Shown piece by piece: positions 45,028-55,072 of a DNA stretch of 64,000 bases. How positions within the stretch are numbered: position 1 is the first letter of the stretch; every line of letters starts with the position of its first letter. A program made the translations under genes and the position numbers. The notes under the pieces are model-generated. The model was not told the origin of the DNA. It saw only the letters and a program-made list of their open reading frames with translations, and made no database searches. Source of the DNA: Neorhizobium galegae bv. officinalis (GTDB lineage Bacteria; Pseudomonadota; Alphaproteobacteria; Rhizobiales; Rhizobiaceae); contig CCRI01000003.1 in the NCBI GenBank assembly GCA_000985875.1, positions 248,001-312,000 on the forward strand, read 5' to 3'.

Positions 45028-45473
45028 AAAGTACGCTTCGCATCTCTTTGAAATCCGGCGAGCGGATATTTATCAACGGCGCGGTTCTGCGCGTTGATCG
45101 CAAGGTCGCGCTGGAATTTCTCAATGACGTCACGTTCCTTCTGGAGAACCATGTTCTTCAGCCGGAAGATGCGACGACGCCGCTTCGGCAGCTCTACTTT
45201 ATCGCCCAGATGATGCTCATCAACCCGGAAGGCAAGGAACAGTCGACGACATTGTTCCGCAAGTCGGTGGCAATGCTGCTGACCTGCTTTACCGACGATG
45301 AGATGCTGGCTGAACTCAAGCGCATCGACGGCATGGTTGCATCCGGCCGGGCCTTCGACGCTCTGAAGGCAATCCGTGCGCTCTACCCCATCGAAGACCG
45401 TATCCTCAACAATCGGGAACTCGCGCCGGCAACTGTCGAGCGGATTCGCAAGGAGATCGCACCATGGCGGTAG
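45024..45473 (+). CDS. flbT: FlbT, flagellin mRNA regulator
   Basis: 149 aa. Family phrases: [19 protein letters not shown] and [13 protein letters not shown]. In Caulobacter FlbT binds the flagellin mRNA 5' end and promotes its decay until the hook is complete; the conserved leaders of the five flagellins here are possible targets. Overlaps flaF by 4 and flgD by 10 bases. Confidence 0.92.
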   Translation: MKSTLRISLKSGERIFINGAVLRVDRKVALEFLNDVTFLLENHVLQPEDATTPLRQLYFIAQMMLINPEGKEQSTTLFRKSVAMLLTCFTDDEMLAELKRIDGMVASGRAFDALKAIRALYPIEDRILNNRELAPATVERIRKEIAPWR

Positions 45474-45907
45474 ACCCGATCAACACCAACAACCCTTATG
45501 CCTCCGGCAATGGCAAGGCGGCGTCGTCCGACGCGTCTGCCGCGGGCTTGAACTACGACAACTTCCTGCAGCTCCTCATCGCCCAGATGAAGTATCAGGA
45601 TCCGACCGATCCGATGGATGCGAGCGAGCAGATTGCCCAGCTCGCAACCTTCTCGCAGGTCGAGCAGTCCGTGAAGATGAACTCGAACCTGCAGTCGCTC
45701 ATCCAGGCGAACTCGTTCTCGCAGGCAGCCGATATGATCGGCAAGTATATCACCAGCGCCGACGACAAGACCACCGGCATCATCAAACAGGTGGAAATCT
45801 ACTCCGATGGTCTGGTGGCGATCACCGATAAGGGTGATAAGGTTCTCATCCAGCCGGGAATCGTTCTTTCGGATCAGGCGCCAACGAAACCCCCTGCGGC
45901 GACTTGA
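45464..45907 (+). CDS. flgD: FlgD, hook cap protein
   Basis: 147 aa, short compared with enterobacterial FlgD (232 aa) but usual in rhizobia. Core motif [22 protein letters not shown] and [11 protein letters not shown]. Caps the growing hook. The ATG lies inside the end of flbT. Confidence 0.93.
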   Translation: MAVDPINTNNPYASGNGKAASSDASAAGLNYDNFLQLLIAQMKYQDPTDPMDASEQIAQLATFSQVEQSVKMNSNLQSLIQANSFSQAADMIGKYITSADDKTTGIIKQVEIYSDGLVAITDKGDKVLIQPGIVLSDQAPTKPPAAT

Positions 45908-45960
45908 GATCAGACGACGCGGCATGACGCCGAAACACTGAAGCAGACGGAGCCGGCGCA

Positions 45961-46227
45961 ATGAATGAAGCCGATGCCCTTGATATCATGCAGGCGGCGA
46001 TCTGGACGATCCTGATCGCCTCCGGTCCCGCGGTCCTTGTGGCGATGGTCGTGGGCGTCCTGATCGCATTTCTCCAGGCTCTGACGCAGATCCAGGAGAT
46101 GACGCTGACTTTCGTGCCGAAAATCGTCGCCATCATGATCACGATCGGCATTACCGCGCCGTTTATCGGCGGCCAGATCAATCTTTTTGCCAATCTGGTA
46201 TTTTCGCGGGTGCAATCGGGGTTCTGA
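45961..46227 (+). CDS. fliQ: FliQ, export gate protein
   Basis: 88 aa, two membrane helices (about 16–42 and 52–76) and the family phrase A-L-T-Q-I-Q-E-M-T-L-T-F-V-P-K. Part of the FliPQR pore. Confidence 0.95.
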   Translation: MNEADALDIMQAAIWTILIASGPAVLVAMVVGVLIAFLQALTQIQEMTLTFVPKIVAIMITIGITAPFIGGQINLFANLVFSRVQSGF

Positions 46228-46349
46228 CCCGGTTGTCGCCCGCCTATCTTTTTTCATCTACCCACCTTCGCGCAAGCTTCGCCCTTTAGGCAGGACATGA
46301 ACTGGCAGGAGTACTTCCTGCCGCCATCTCATGAAGAGACGGGAAAGTC

Positions 46350-48437
46350 ATGGCGCAACCACCTTCACTATCCATTCCGAAAGTAGCCCCGAACGGTCGC
46401 GATCTCGGATTTGCGGGCGGCATCGTCGCCATCCTCTGCATCCTCTTCCTGCCAATCCCGCCGTTCCTGATCGACCTTGGCCTTGCCTTCTCGATCGCGT
46501 TCTCGGTGCTGATCCTGATGGTGGCGCTGTGGATCCAGCGGCCGCTGGACTTCTCGTCCTTCCCGACCATCCTGCTCATCGCCACCATGGTGCGATTGTC
46601 GCTCAACATCGCGACGACGCGCGTGATCCTGTCGCATGGCCACGAGGGTCATGGCGCGGCCGGTAACGTGATCCAGGGCTTCTCAAGCCTCGTCATGTCC
46701 GGCGACTTCGTGATCGGCGTGATCGTCTTCATGATCCTCGTCACGGTGAACTTCATCGTCATCACCAAAGGTGCCACCCGTATCGCGGAAGTCGGCGCCC
46801 GCTTCACCCTTGACGCCATCCCCGGCAAGCAGATGTCGATCGACGCGGACCTCTCGGCCGGCATCATCGACGAGAAGGAAGCGCAGCGCCGCCGCTCCGA
46901 GCTGGAAGAGGAAAGCTCTTTCTTCGGTGCCATGGACGGTGCGTCGAAATTCGTTCGCGGCGATGCGATCGCCGGCCTCATCATCACCGCCATCAACATC
47001 TTCGGCGGCATCATCATCGGCTATTTCCGCCATGACATGCAGATCGGCGAAGCCGCCGACGTGTTCGTCAAGCTGTCGGTCGGTGACGGTATCGTCACGC
47101 AGATCCCGGCCCTCATCGTTTCGCTCGCCGCCGGCCTCCTGGTCACCCGCGGCGGCACGGCCGGCTCCACCGACAAGGCTGTCGTCGATCAGCTGAGCGG
47201 CTATCCGCGCGCCCTTTCGATGTCGGCCGGCCTGATGGCGCTTCTGGCCATCATCCCCGGACTGCCTTTCCTGCCCTTCATGGCACTCGGCGGTCTGATG
47301 GGTTTCGGCGCCTGGCTTGTTCCGCGCCGCATCGAGGCTGAGAACAAGGCCCGTCGCGAAGACGAGGAACAGAAGGTCGTCCAGACCAAGGAGATGGAGA
47401 AGGACTCGGTCAAGTCGGTTCTCAAGACGTCCGAAATCGAGCTCGCTCTCGGAAAGCAGGTCTCCACCCGGTTGCTTGGCGCCCACCAGGAACTGGCTTT
47501 CCGCGTCGGCAAGATGCGCAAGAAGTTCGCGACGCAATATGGCTTCGTGGTGCCGGAAATCAAGGTTACCGACGATATCTCGATCCAGGAGAAATCCTAT
47601 CAGATCCGTATCCATGGCACGACGATCGCGTCGAACGCCCTGCGGGTCGGCGACGTCCTCGTGGTCACCGGATCCGGCCGCAAGCCAAGCATCCCCGGCG
47701 ACGAGATCCGCGAACCCGCTTTCGGCATGCCGGCGGTGTCGATCCTCGAAACCTTCGCCGAAGACTTGAAGCGTGAAGGCTTCCACCCGATCGACAACGT
47801 CTCGGTCGTGCTGACCCACTTGTCGGAAGTCATCCGCAACAACCTGCCGCAGCTTCTCTCCTACAAGGACGTGAAGATCCTGATCGAGCGTCTCGATCCC
47901 GAATACAAGAAGCTCGCAGACGAGATCTGCTCGTCGCACATGTCCTATTCCGGCCTGCAGGCGGTGCTGAAGCTTCTGCTCGCCGAGCGCGTTTCTATCC
48001 GCAACCTGCATCTCATCCTGGAAGCGGTCGCCGAGCTTGCTCCGCATGTGCGCAAGACGGAGCAGATCGTCGAGCACGTGCGTGTTCGCATGTCGCAGCA
48101 GCTCTGCGGCGACCTCGCCGACAACGGCGTGCTGCGCGTGCTCCGTCTCGGCAACAAATGGGACATGCTGTTCCATCAGGCGCTCAAGCGCGACGGCAAG
48201 GGCGAAGTGGTCGAATTCGACATCGACCCCCGCACGCTTGAAGAATTCAGCGAGCAGGCGACGAAGGTCATCCGCGAATTCATGGATCGCGGCCTGCCCT
48301 TTGTGCTCGTCACCTCGCCGGAAACGCGTTCCTACGTCCGCATGATCATCGAGCGGCTGTTCGCGACCCTCCCGGTTCTTTCCCATGTGGAACTCGCCAA
48401 GGGCCTCGAAATCAAGATACTGGGCGCCATTTCGTGA
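46350..48437 (+). CDS. flhA: FlhA, export gate platform protein
   Basis: 695 aa. N-terminal ~330 residues hold about eight membrane helices and the conserved cytoplasmic loop [18 protein letters not shown] with [10 protein letters not shown]. The C-terminal ~350 residues are the cytoplasmic nonameric ring domain that docks FliJ and chaperone–substrate pairs. It is preceded by a 122-base gap after fliQ. Confidence 0.97.
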   Translation: MAQPPSLSIPKVAPNGRDLGFAGGIVAILCILFLPIPPFLIDLGLAFSIAFSVLILMVALWIQRPLDFSSFPTILLIATMVRLSLNIATTRVILSHGHEGHGAAGNVIQGFSSLVMSGDFVIGVIVFMILVTVNFIVITKGATRIAEVGARFTLDAIPGKQMSIDADLSAGIIDEKEAQRRRSELEEESSFFGAMDGASKFVRGDAIAGLIITAINIFGGIIIGYFRHDMQIGEAADVFVKLSVGDGIVTQIPALIVSLAAGLLVTRGGTAGSTDKAVVDQLSGYPRALSMSAGLMALLAIIPGLPFLPFMALGGLMGFGAWLVPRRIEAENKARREDEEQKVVQTKEMEKDSVKSVLKTSEIELALGKQVSTRLLGAHQELAFRVGKMRKKFATQYGFVVPEIKVTDDISIQEKSYQIRIHGTTIASNALRVGDVLVVTGSGRKPSIPGDEIREPAFGMPAVSILETFAEDLKREGFHPIDNVSVVLTHLSEVIRNNLPQLLSYKDVKILIERLDPEYKKLADEICSSHMSYSGLQAVLKLLLAERVSIRNLHLILEAVAELAPHVRKTEQIVEHVRVRMSQQLCGDLADNGVLRVLRLGNKWDMLFHQALKRDGKGEVVEFDIDPRTLEEFSEQATKVIREFMDRGLPFVLVTSPETRSYVRMIIERLFATLPVLSHVELAKGLEIKILGAIS

Positions 48438-48465
48438 TAGACTGTCCGCAAAGGACGATTCTCGC

Positions 48466-49218
48466 ATGATTACAGACCCGCAGGGGACCATTCTCGCTCT
48501 TTTCCTTGCGTTTTGCCGCATGGGTACGTGCGTGATGGTTCTCCCGGGGCTGGGAAGCGGCCGCGTGCCGGTTCAGGTGCGATTGTTCGTGGCGGTCGCC
48601 CTGTCCATGGCCATACTGCCGGTTCTCTGGGACCAGATCTATCCAAGAGCCTCCGACCCGACTGCCACCTATCTTGGCCTGATCTTCACCGAGGCCCTGA
48701 TCGGCGCGGTTTATGGACTGATAGCCCGGCTCTATACGCTCGGGATGCAATTTGCCGGCACGATCCTGACCATGTCGATCGGCTTCACGGCGCCGGGCGG
48801 CCATGACATTTTCGAAGACTCGCAGGAAAACCAGCTGACCATTCTGCTGACGCTGAGCGGCCTGCTGCTCCTGTTCATGATGGATTTCCACCACATCGTG
48901 TTCCGCGCGCTGGTCGATTCCTACGCGGCGACGCCGGTCGGCGCGCTGATCGATTCGCAGAAGATACTGATCACGCTGACGGATACGCTGCGCGCGTCGA
49001 CCATCATCATGTTGCGGCTGGCAAGTCCGTTCCTGATCTTCGGCCTGATGTTCAACGTGGCGATCGGCCTCATCAACAAGATGGCGCCGCAGATCCCGAT
49101 CTTCTTCATCTCGACGCCTTTCCTGCTGATGGGAGGGCTTTTCCTTCTCTATCTGTCGATCGCCGCCTTTATCCGCCAGTACGCGGATGGTTTCGCGCCG
49201 ATCTTCAGGTCCTTCTAG
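48466..49218 (+). CDS. fliR: FliR, export gate protein
   Basis: 250 aa from the ATG at 48466 behind AAAGGACGA; an earlier in-frame start inside flhA is unlikely. Multiple membrane helices, with F-C-R-M-G-T-C-V-M-V-L-P-G-L-G and Q-F-A-G-T-I-L-T-M-S-I-G-F as family motifs. Completes the FliPQR pore. Confidence 0.95.
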   Translation: MITDPQGTILALFLAFCRMGTCVMVLPGLGSGRVPVQVRLFVAVALSMAILPVLWDQIYPRASDPTATYLGLIFTEALIGAVYGLIARLYTLGMQFAGTILTMSIGFTAPGGHDIFEDSQENQLTILLTLSGLLLLFMMDFHHIVFRALVDSYAATPVGALIDSQKILITLTDTLRASTIIMLRLASPFLIFGLMFNVAIGLINKMAPQIPIFFISTPFLLMGGLFLLYLSIAAFIRQYADGFAPIFRSF

Positions 49219-49227
49219 GAGATCGCA

Positions 49228-49629
49228 ATGGCAGGCCCAGTCAAGCGGTCGGACAAGCTCAAGCGCCTCGTGGCGGTCCAGCGGCATCTTGAGACGATGG
49301 CCGAACACGAGCTTGCTGCGACGACCCGGTACCGTGCCGAGGTCAATCAGTCGATGGAAGACGTCATCGATGCGATCGGCTCGATGAACCCGGTACACCG
49401 GCAGTTCTCTCAGCATTATTCGGAGCGCTTCGGCCGCCTCACCACCAAGGAGCGCCAGCTTGCCGGCGTTCAGCAGATCCAGGAAATGAAGGTGCTCAAG
49501 GAGCGGACCAAGGCCGACCGCCTGGAAGAGAACATGAAGGACGCCCGTGATCACGAAGACCGCGAAGTGGCCGACGATGCGATCTACGAGCTGATCGATA
49601 TCACGCTCGCCCTCGAGCAAGTCAAATAG
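49228..49629 (+). CDS. FliJ-like coiled-coil protein (tentative)
   Basis: 133 aa, ATG 9 bases after fliR behind GGAGA. Almost wholly charged and helical, with two long amphipathic stretches (about 8–50 and 65–130), no membrane segment and no Cys. Length and architecture match FliJ (about 147 aa), the FliI-associated escort of export chaperones, which is otherwise missing from the cluster. Coiled coils give few diagnostic residues, so this rests on architecture and context. Confidence 0.6.
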   Translation: MAGPVKRSDKLKRLVAVQRHLETMAEHELAATTRYRAEVNQSMEDVIDAIGSMNPVHRQFSQHYSERFGRLTTKERQLAGVQQIQEMKVLKERTKADRLEENMKDARDHEDREVADDAIYELIDITLALEQVK

Positions 49630-49787
49630 ACTGGCCAGCCTCCAGCAAGCTTCGACCTTCATAGTCTCGTCATTGCACTGATTGCCGGTTCGATCGAGGT
49701 CGGGCGGGATCATGTGCCATTTCAAATCGTTGCTGCGCTTTTGCACCCTCAGGGATGCGGCTCGCGGCAGTCATGAAGGGAGCTGAC

Positions 49788-50339
49788 GTGGCGATTTCAC
49801 CTCCGAGCGATCTGGTCATGGACGTCGTCCGCGCTGCGGACCCGACAGCCGTTCAGGAAGCGCAGGCCAAGCTGAAGGCGAACAAGGCGGCCTTTGCCGC
49901 GACCAGCCTTGCCGAAGTCGGCAAGGGTTTTGGTGCGGCGATGAAATTCATCGACGCGCCCGGCACGGCGTCGGGTCTCGGCAATCCGGAGGCACCGAAG
50001 AAGGTCGCCGAAATGCCGGAGGAATACCGCAAGTTCGAAGCGTCGGTTCTTTCGACATTTGTGAATTCCATGCTCCCGAAGGAGACAGAGGAAGTTTACG
50101 GCAAGGGCTCCGCCGGTGAGTTCTGGAAGGGCATGATGGCCGAGAAGATCGCCGACGAAATGTCGCAAAAGGGCGGTGTCGGCATCGCCGAGCAGATGTA
50201 TTCGCAGGCGCTCGCCCGTGCGGAGCGTCAGGCCTCGGTCAATCCGACCACCGACGAGACTGATCGCAGCCGCGCAATCAGCATGATCACCGATTTCGAG
50301 CGACAGGTTCTCGGCGTCGGAAAGAAGAGTGAGGCCTGA
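49788..50339 (+). CDS. FlgJ-type rod-binding protein without muramidase domain
   Basis: 183 aa from the GTG at 49788, with AAGGGAG upstream and the family peptide A-I-S-P-P-S-D-L-V directly after; an ATG 5 codons upstream (49773) is an alternative. Rod-binding domain at about 80–150 (Y-R-K-F-E-A-S-V-L-S-T-F-V-N-S-M-L-P, then F-W-K-G-M-M-A-E-K-I-A-D-E-M). Enterobacterial FlgJ adds a peptidoglycan hydrolase domain; here that function is probably in the separate protein at 38944–39663. Confidence 0.82.
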   Translation: MAISPPSDLVMDVVRAADPTAVQEAQAKLKANKAAFAATSLAEVGKGFGAAMKFIDAPGTASGLGNPEAPKKVAEMPEEYRKFEASVLSTFVNSMLPKETEEVYGKGSAGEFWKGMMAEKIADEMSQKGGVGIAEQMYSQALARAERQASVNPTTDETDRSRAISMITDFERQVLGVGKKSEA

Positions 50340-50340
50340 C

Positions 50341-50730
50341 ATGCATCAGACTGGGGCAGAGAACATGGAAGTTGTTTCGAATGATTATCGCATCAAGACC
50401 GTGCTTGGCCGGTTGGAGATGATAATCGACAACGAAAATCAACGGATCGGCCGGGATCCGGAGTTCGACCTGAAAGTGTCGAACGCGCACAAGAGCCGCT
50501 GCCTCTACGAATTGACCATGCTGTTCCGTGGCACCGATCCGAAGCAGCTCGCAACCGGCCATATCGATCAGATGCACGGGTTGAAGAGCAAGCTGGCGCT
50601 CAATGCCCGCCGGGTCGAGGCACATCTTCACGCCGTGCGCGCCGTCGCCGATCTCTTGAAGAACGCTGCCCGCGATGCCGACGACGACGGTACCTACACC
50701 CAAGAACAGTTCACCTACGGCGAGGCCTGA
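50341..50730 (+). CDS. FlgN-like export chaperone (tentative)
   Basis: 129 aa, ATG at 50341 one base after the preceding stop (an ATG at 50365 is also possible). Helical, no membrane segment: V-L-G-R-L-E-M-I-I-D-N-E-N-Q-R-I near the start fits the FlgN family helix that ends in a short N-x-x-L/I turn. FlgN is the chaperone for FlgK and FlgL. Overlaps the next gene start by one base (TGATG). Family identity moderate. Confidence 0.6.
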   Translation: MHQTGAENMEVVSNDYRIKTVLGRLEMIIDNENQRIGRDPEFDLKVSNAHKSRCLYELTMLFRGTDPKQLATGHIDQMHGLKSKLALNARRVEAHLHAVRAVADLLKNAARDADDDGTYTQEQFTYGEA

Positions 50731-51278
50731 TGGTCAAGCTCCTTCTCACTGGTCTATGGGTCTGCATCGTCACGCTTGGGGCGGTGTATTTCTCCGTGCA
50801 GATGTCCGCGGCACCTGCGCCGGTCGACGAAGAGGCCAGGCGGAAGGAGCTTCTCGAATTGGTGCGCGGGGAATCGATCACCATTCCGATGATCGCTGAC
50901 GGTGCCATCACCGGGTATTTCTTGAGCCGTGTCTCGTTCATGATGGACAAGGAAAAAATCAAGAATACCAAGCTGCCGATCACCGAACTGACGACGGACC
51001 AGCTTTTCACGCTGCTGATCGGCAACCAGATGGTCGATCTCAGCAAGCCCGGCGCGTTCAACCTCGAAAAATTCCGCACCAGCATCAAGGACAACTTCAA
51101 CAAGGAGCTCGGCGAGGGACTGGTGGCGGAGGTGCTTGTCGAACAGCTCGACTACCTCTCCAAGGAAGACATTCGAAACAACGCCTCGCGTGGCAACAAG
51201 AACCCGAACCCGGGCAAGAAGATTGTCGAGGGCGTGAAGATCGAGGATCCGAAAGCCTCGCCCACGGCCGGCCACTGA
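50730..51278 (+). CDS. Membrane-anchored unknown protein at the end of the flagellar run
   Basis: 182 aa. One N-terminal membrane helix (about 4–24, L-L-L-T-G-L-W-V-C-I-V-T-L-G-A-V-Y-F) and a periplasmic domain of ~120 residues with alternating hydrophobic strands and a helix F-R-T-S-I-K-D-N-F-N-K-E-L; basic, disordered tail. The layout recalls FliL but the sequence is not clearly FliL. The ATG overlaps the preceding stop, and a terminator follows, marking the end of the cluster. Likely a basal-body or stator accessory protein. Confidence 0.7.
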   Translation: MVKLLLTGLWVCIVTLGAVYFSVQMSAAPAPVDEEARRKELLELVRGESITIPMIADGAITGYFLSRVSFMMDKEKIKNTKLPITELTTDQLFTLLIGNQMVDLSKPGAFNLEKFRTSIKDNFNKELGEGLVAEVLVEQLDYLSKEDIRNNASRGNKNPNPGKKIVEGVKIEDPKASPTAGH

Positions 51279-51309
51279 CGACCGCTACCGCGATAACATA
51301 ACGAATGTA

Positions 51310-51336
51310 GGCCGGCCGTGGTGGTCGGCCTTTTTT
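51310..51336 (+). terminator. Intrinsic terminator closing the flagellar cluster
   Basis: GGCCGGCC…GGTCGGCC stem (one wobble) with GTGGT loop, followed by six T. Confidence 0.88.
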
Positions 51337-51457
51337 GTTGCGAGGGCCTCGGAAATGCGGGCATTGTTCGCATTTTACCGATCGATTTAAAGGCGATTTC
51401 AGAGCGCGCTGCTAGAGCTTGGGGACGAATTGGTCTTGCCCCATGGGGAGCGCATCG

Positions 51458-52093
51458 ATGAACGCATCCGGAGACTTCCTGGCAGCCGCATCACAGCGGA
51501 CCCTGTTCGGCCTGCGCGTCTGCGATCTCGGATGGAACGCAACGCTCGGCCTCGTGGAAAGCCTGATCACGCTCCGCGGCAACCGTACGACACTCGGCTG
51601 TCTGGACGCGCGCACGGCCTTCCGCCAGATGATCGATCCCGCCTACCGCAGTCAGTTGGGCCGCAGGGTGCTTCTGCCGGGCGGCGGCCGCGCCTTCAGC
51701 ATCCTCGCAAAAGCGCGGCATGGAAAACCGACACCGGTGCGGTTTTCGGCAGCGATGTTCGTCCCGGCCCTGTTGAGCTTCCTGGAAAAGGGGCATCGCA
51801 TCGGCATAGCCGGCGAGGATACCGCGCGGGTCGAAGCCCTCCGTGAGCATTTCGCCCGCCATGCGCCCTGGCATGATGTAGTGGTTGTCGCGCTCGACCA
51901 GGATATGCCGCAGCGTTTCGACCTTGTCCTCGTCGATGCCGCCGGCCTTGGGCAGGAACGGCGGATCGAGCGCCGGCTCGCTTCTGTCCGCACCGGATTG
52001 GTGGTCATGACCGGGGCGGGGTTGTCCACCTTCATCGAAGGCAAACCGGCGCCTCAGGCGACAGTCCCGTCCCGGCAACCGTCTTTCGCCTGA
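51458..52093 (+). CDS. Degenerate WecG/TagA/CpsF-type glycosyltransferase-like protein
   Basis: 211 aa from the ATG at 51458 behind GGGGAG. The order of segments follows the WecG/TagA fold: F-G-L-R-V-C-D-L-G-W start; a strand with D-P-A-Y-R-S-Q-L; L-L-P-G-G-G where active enzymes have L-P-D-G; I-G-I-A-G-E-D-T-A-R-V-E-A-L in place of G-G-x-P-G-V-A; and L-V-D-A-A-G-L-G-Q-E-R-R-I-E-R in place of G-S-P-K-Q-E-x-W. The catalytic Asp is thus apparently missing, so it may be inactive or regulatory. Ninety-five bases upstream of a Wzz-like gene, it suggests a small polysaccharide unit unrelated to motility. Confidence 0.5.
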   Translation: MNASGDFLAAASQRTLFGLRVCDLGWNATLGLVESLITLRGNRTTLGCLDARTAFRQMIDPAYRSQLGRRVLLPGGGRAFSILAKARHGKPTPVRFSAAMFVPALLSFLEKGHRIGIAGEDTARVEALREHFARHAPWHDVVVVALDQDMPQRFDLVLVDAAGLGQERRIERRLASVRTGLVVMTGAGLSTFIEGKPAPQATVPSRQPSFA

Positions 52094-52188
52094 CAAGTTA
52101 ACCCTTTCTTTGCCATGAAATTTTAGACTGCGTTAATCAGAGGGCTGCCCGCGGGATGCCGGCGGCCTCAGATTAGCGCGGTCATCCC

Positions 52189-53913
52189 ATGTATCAGTCG
52201 GTGAAAATCGAAGACGACCGAAATCCTGACCCGGCAGCAATGCTCGCCGGTCTGCGATCCGCCGCCCTCAAGGTTGGTGCGCTCACGCTGATCGGCGCGC
52301 TTTTGCCGTTGCTGTTCGTCGATACGGTTCCGCATCAGTTCGGCGCAGAGACCCGGCTGAAGGTCGAAGCCGCGAGCGAAGGCTCGATCAATACGGCTGC
52401 TGCCGCGCTCCGCTCCAGGGCCAGCCTCGACAACGTCATACGCGCGCTGAATCTTGGCCGTGACAGCGAGTTTTCGGTAGACCGCCCGAGCGTCGTCAGG
52501 ATCGTGTCCGATATCGTCTCCGGTGAGGCGATGACCGTGTCCGAGGCCGAGAACCGGCTGCGCGAACGACTTTCCCAGGCGATTGTGACGAGCTACGACC
52601 GCCGCGCCGGCGAGGTGACCATCTCCGTCACGGCGGGAGAGCCGGAAGAGGCGGCCCGCATCGCCAACATGCTCGGCGACACTTTTCACGATGAAATTGC
52701 CTTCTCCGGTACGAAATCTTCCGCACCGGTCGTGGAGAAGCTGCGTCAGGCACTCGAACATGCGCAAGCCGCTCTTTCCGGCTTCGTCGCCGAGACCGAC
52801 GCGCAGAAGCTTGCCGAACTGCGCCGGACGGAGGGCGACGGGCAGCAGCTTGCTGCAGAAATAAACGAGGCCACGGCGCAGCTTGGCGAGCTGAAGCAGA
52901 AGGCGGCACAGGCGTCCGCAATGAAGCTCTCGGACGTGCTGAACAAGCCCCTGCCGGACAGTCTCGAATATACCGGCCTCGACTATCAGCGGCAGAGGCA
53001 TGTCGAGGCAAAGCTTGCCGTCGACCAGCTTTCGAGCGATCTTGGCCCGCGTCACCCACGGCTTGCTGCGGCTCAGGCAGCGCTGGCGGATGTGAAGGAC
53101 GACATCCAGGACGCGCTGAGACAGCTCGTGTCCTCGCTTCGTCAGCAGGAGGCGGTCGCCGCCAAACATCTGGCAGAGCTGAAGGCGAGGCAGGCGAAGA
53201 AACCCGACGACAAGGAAATAGCCGATTCCGGAGCAAGGCTTGCGGCTCTCGAGGCCGCCGTGGACGAGGCACGGCGAAATTACCTTGAAGCGCTGCACGG
53301 AACCGAAGCCAAGGCATCCACGGGCAAAGTCTCGGTCGTCGTTCCGGCCGTGGCGGCATCGGCGGCGGTGCTGGGTCCTTCATCCGCTGAGCTCTCGGGC
53401 ATCGGTGGCCTGATCGGGTTCTCCCTCGGCATCGCCCTGGTCTTTCTGAAGCGCCGCCCGTCGCGGCCCGCGAGCTGCATCGACGAAATGGATCAGGCCG
53501 ACGAGCCCGCGCTGATTGTCGACCGGGACCTGCTTGCGGAGCATCTGGACGAGCAGGATTTGCTCCCCGAGGAGTATGACCCGGCTTACGATCGGCCGAC
53601 CTATGAGCCGCAGCCGTCCTGGCGCCCGCGCCATCCGGCGCCCGCCAATGACAGTCCGCTTGCCGATCACATCCGCGAAATGCTGATGATCAATCGCCGT
53701 CCGGCCCCGGAGGCGGAGCTCCCGTCCTTGGTCGCGGCCGTCATGGCGGGCCGCCTTGCCGATGGGCCGTCCTACGGTGCACCTCGCCGTCCGGCTCCCT
53801 CTCCGGAAGAGGTCCGAAAGGCGGGGGAACTTCGCGAGCTTCGCCGCAACATGGCGGAGTTGCGCGAACGGGTTCAGGTCTATTCCGACCGCCGGAACGC
53901 CTCCCGAGGATAA
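52189..53913 (+). CDS. Wzz/GumC-type chain-length protein without kinase domain
   Basis: 574 aa. Two membrane segments (about 29–46 and 398–416) frame a periplasmic domain with a long coiled coil (about 175–375), the layout of polysaccharide co-polymerases. It includes the R-H-P-R-L-A-A-A-Q-A-A-L block typical of GumC/ExoP proteins. No Walker A, so no BY-kinase. The cytoplasmic tail of ~155 residues (417–574) is acidic, proline-rich and then basic. It probably regulates length or export of an exopolysaccharide; which one is not shown here. Confidence 0.75.
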   Translation: MYQSVKIEDDRNPDPAAMLAGLRSAALKVGALTLIGALLPLLFVDTVPHQFGAETRLKVEAASEGSINTAAAALRSRASLDNVIRALNLGRDSEFSVDRPSVVRIVSDIVSGEAMTVSEAENRLRERLSQAIVTSYDRRAGEVTISVTAGEPEEAARIANMLGDTFHDEIAFSGTKSSAPVVEKLRQALEHAQAALSGFVAETDAQKLAELRRTEGDGQQLAAEINEATAQLGELKQKAAQASAMKLSDVLNKPLPDSLEYTGLDYQRQRHVEAKLAVDQLSSDLGPRHPRLAAAQAALADVKDDIQDALRQLVSSLRQQEAVAAKHLAELKARQAKKPDDKEIADSGARLAALEAAVDEARRNYLEALHGTEAKASTGKVSVVVPAVAASAAVLGPSSAELSGIGGLIGFSLGIALVFLKRRPSRPASCIDEMDQADEPALIVDRDLLAEHLDEQDLLPEEYDPAYDRPTYEPQPSWRPRHPAPANDSPLADHIREMLMINRRPAPEAELPSLVAAVMAGRLADGPSYGAPRRPAPSPEEVRKAGELRELRRNMAELRERVQVYSDRRNASRG

Positions 53914-54033
53914 GGGGCCTGCGACATCGAATCCGCTTGCATTTGCTGTCTGCGACCAGCATAGGGCGTTGGTGGGCAAATTCAGAACATGCTCAATGTA
54001 TACATTGGCGGCGGTTTCAAGCGGGAGGTGCGC

Positions 54034-54933
54034 ATGGCTGTGGTGATCGATGGTAAAGAGGCGGCAGCATCGGTAATCACCGCGGTGACCGAGGCTTCGG
54101 GTTCCCTCGAAAGGGAGGCCGGCGTGAAGCCTGGCCTGGCAGTCGTCATCGTGGGCGACGATCCGGCCAGCCACGCCTATGTCAATTCCAAGAGCAAGAT
54201 GGCCAAGCAGTGCGGGTTCAAATCGGTCCAGCATAGTCTTCCCGAGGACACCACTCAGGAAGCGCTTGAGAAGCTGGTGGCCGAGCTCAATGCCGATCCG
54301 TCCATCCACGGTATTCTCGTCCAGCTCCCGCTGCCGAAGCACCTGAACGCCGAGCCGGTCATCCTGTCGATCTCACCGGATAAGGACGTGGACGGTCTGC
54401 ACGTCGTCAATGCCGGCAAGATCGCGACCGGCGACCTTGAGACCGGCTTGATTTCCTGCACCCCCGCCGGGGCCATGCTGCTGGTAAACCGTATACATGG
54501 CCGTGACCTTTCGGGTCTCAACGCTGTCGTCATCGGCCGCTCCAACCTGTTCGGCAAGCCGATGGGCCTGCTGCTCCTGGCCGCCAATGCAACCGTGACC
54601 ATGGCGCATTCCAGGACGAAGGACCTCGGGTCCGTATGCCGCAACGCCGATATCCTGGTTGCCGCCGTCGGCCGGCCGCAGATGGTCAAGGCCGACTGGG
54701 TGAAGCCGGGTGCCACCGTGATAGACGTCGGCATCAACCGCGTAGCGGCGCCCGACAAGGGCGAGGGCAAGACCCGGCTGGTCGGCGACGTGGCCTATGC
54801 GGAAGCCGCTGAAGTCGCTGGCGCCATCACCCCGGTTCCGGGTGGCGTCGGCCCGATGACGATCGCAATGCTGATGGCCAACACCGTCATCGCGGCCTAT
54901 CGCACGACCGGCAAAACCGCACCCAGATTCTGA
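54034..54933 (+). CDS. folD: FolD, methylenetetrahydrofolate dehydrogenase/cyclohydrolase
   Basis: 299 aa from the ATG at 54034 behind GGGAGG; upstream in-frame starts are not FolD-like. Motifs: A-Y-V-N-S-K-S-K-M with the catalytic Tyr/Lys, [21 protein letters not shown] and [12 protein letters not shown]. Converts 5,10-methylene-THF to 10-formyl-THF. A housekeeping gene in its own unit. Confidence 0.97.
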   Translation: MAVVIDGKEAAASVITAVTEASGSLEREAGVKPGLAVVIVGDDPASHAYVNSKSKMAKQCGFKSVQHSLPEDTTQEALEKLVAELNADPSIHGILVQLPLPKHLNAEPVILSISPDKDVDGLHVVNAGKIATGDLETGLISCTPAGAMLLVNRIHGRDLSGLNAVVIGRSNLFGKPMGLLLLAANATVTMAHSRTKDLGSVCRNADILVAAVGRPQMVKADWVKPGATVIDVGINRVAAPDKGEGKTRLVGDVAYAEAAEVAGAITPVPGGVGPMTIAMLMANTVIAAYRTTGKTAPRF

Positions 54934-55072
54934 TTCTGCGGGGACAGATTTTTTCATTTGTTCCACGTCGGCTGCGCGGGGGTTGACTCCTCCGCGAGAG
55001 CGTTAAATCTCTCCCCATGTTTTGGAACTCCCGGCAAGGTAGAAAAAGCCGGGACAGTGGGAGGATATTTCA

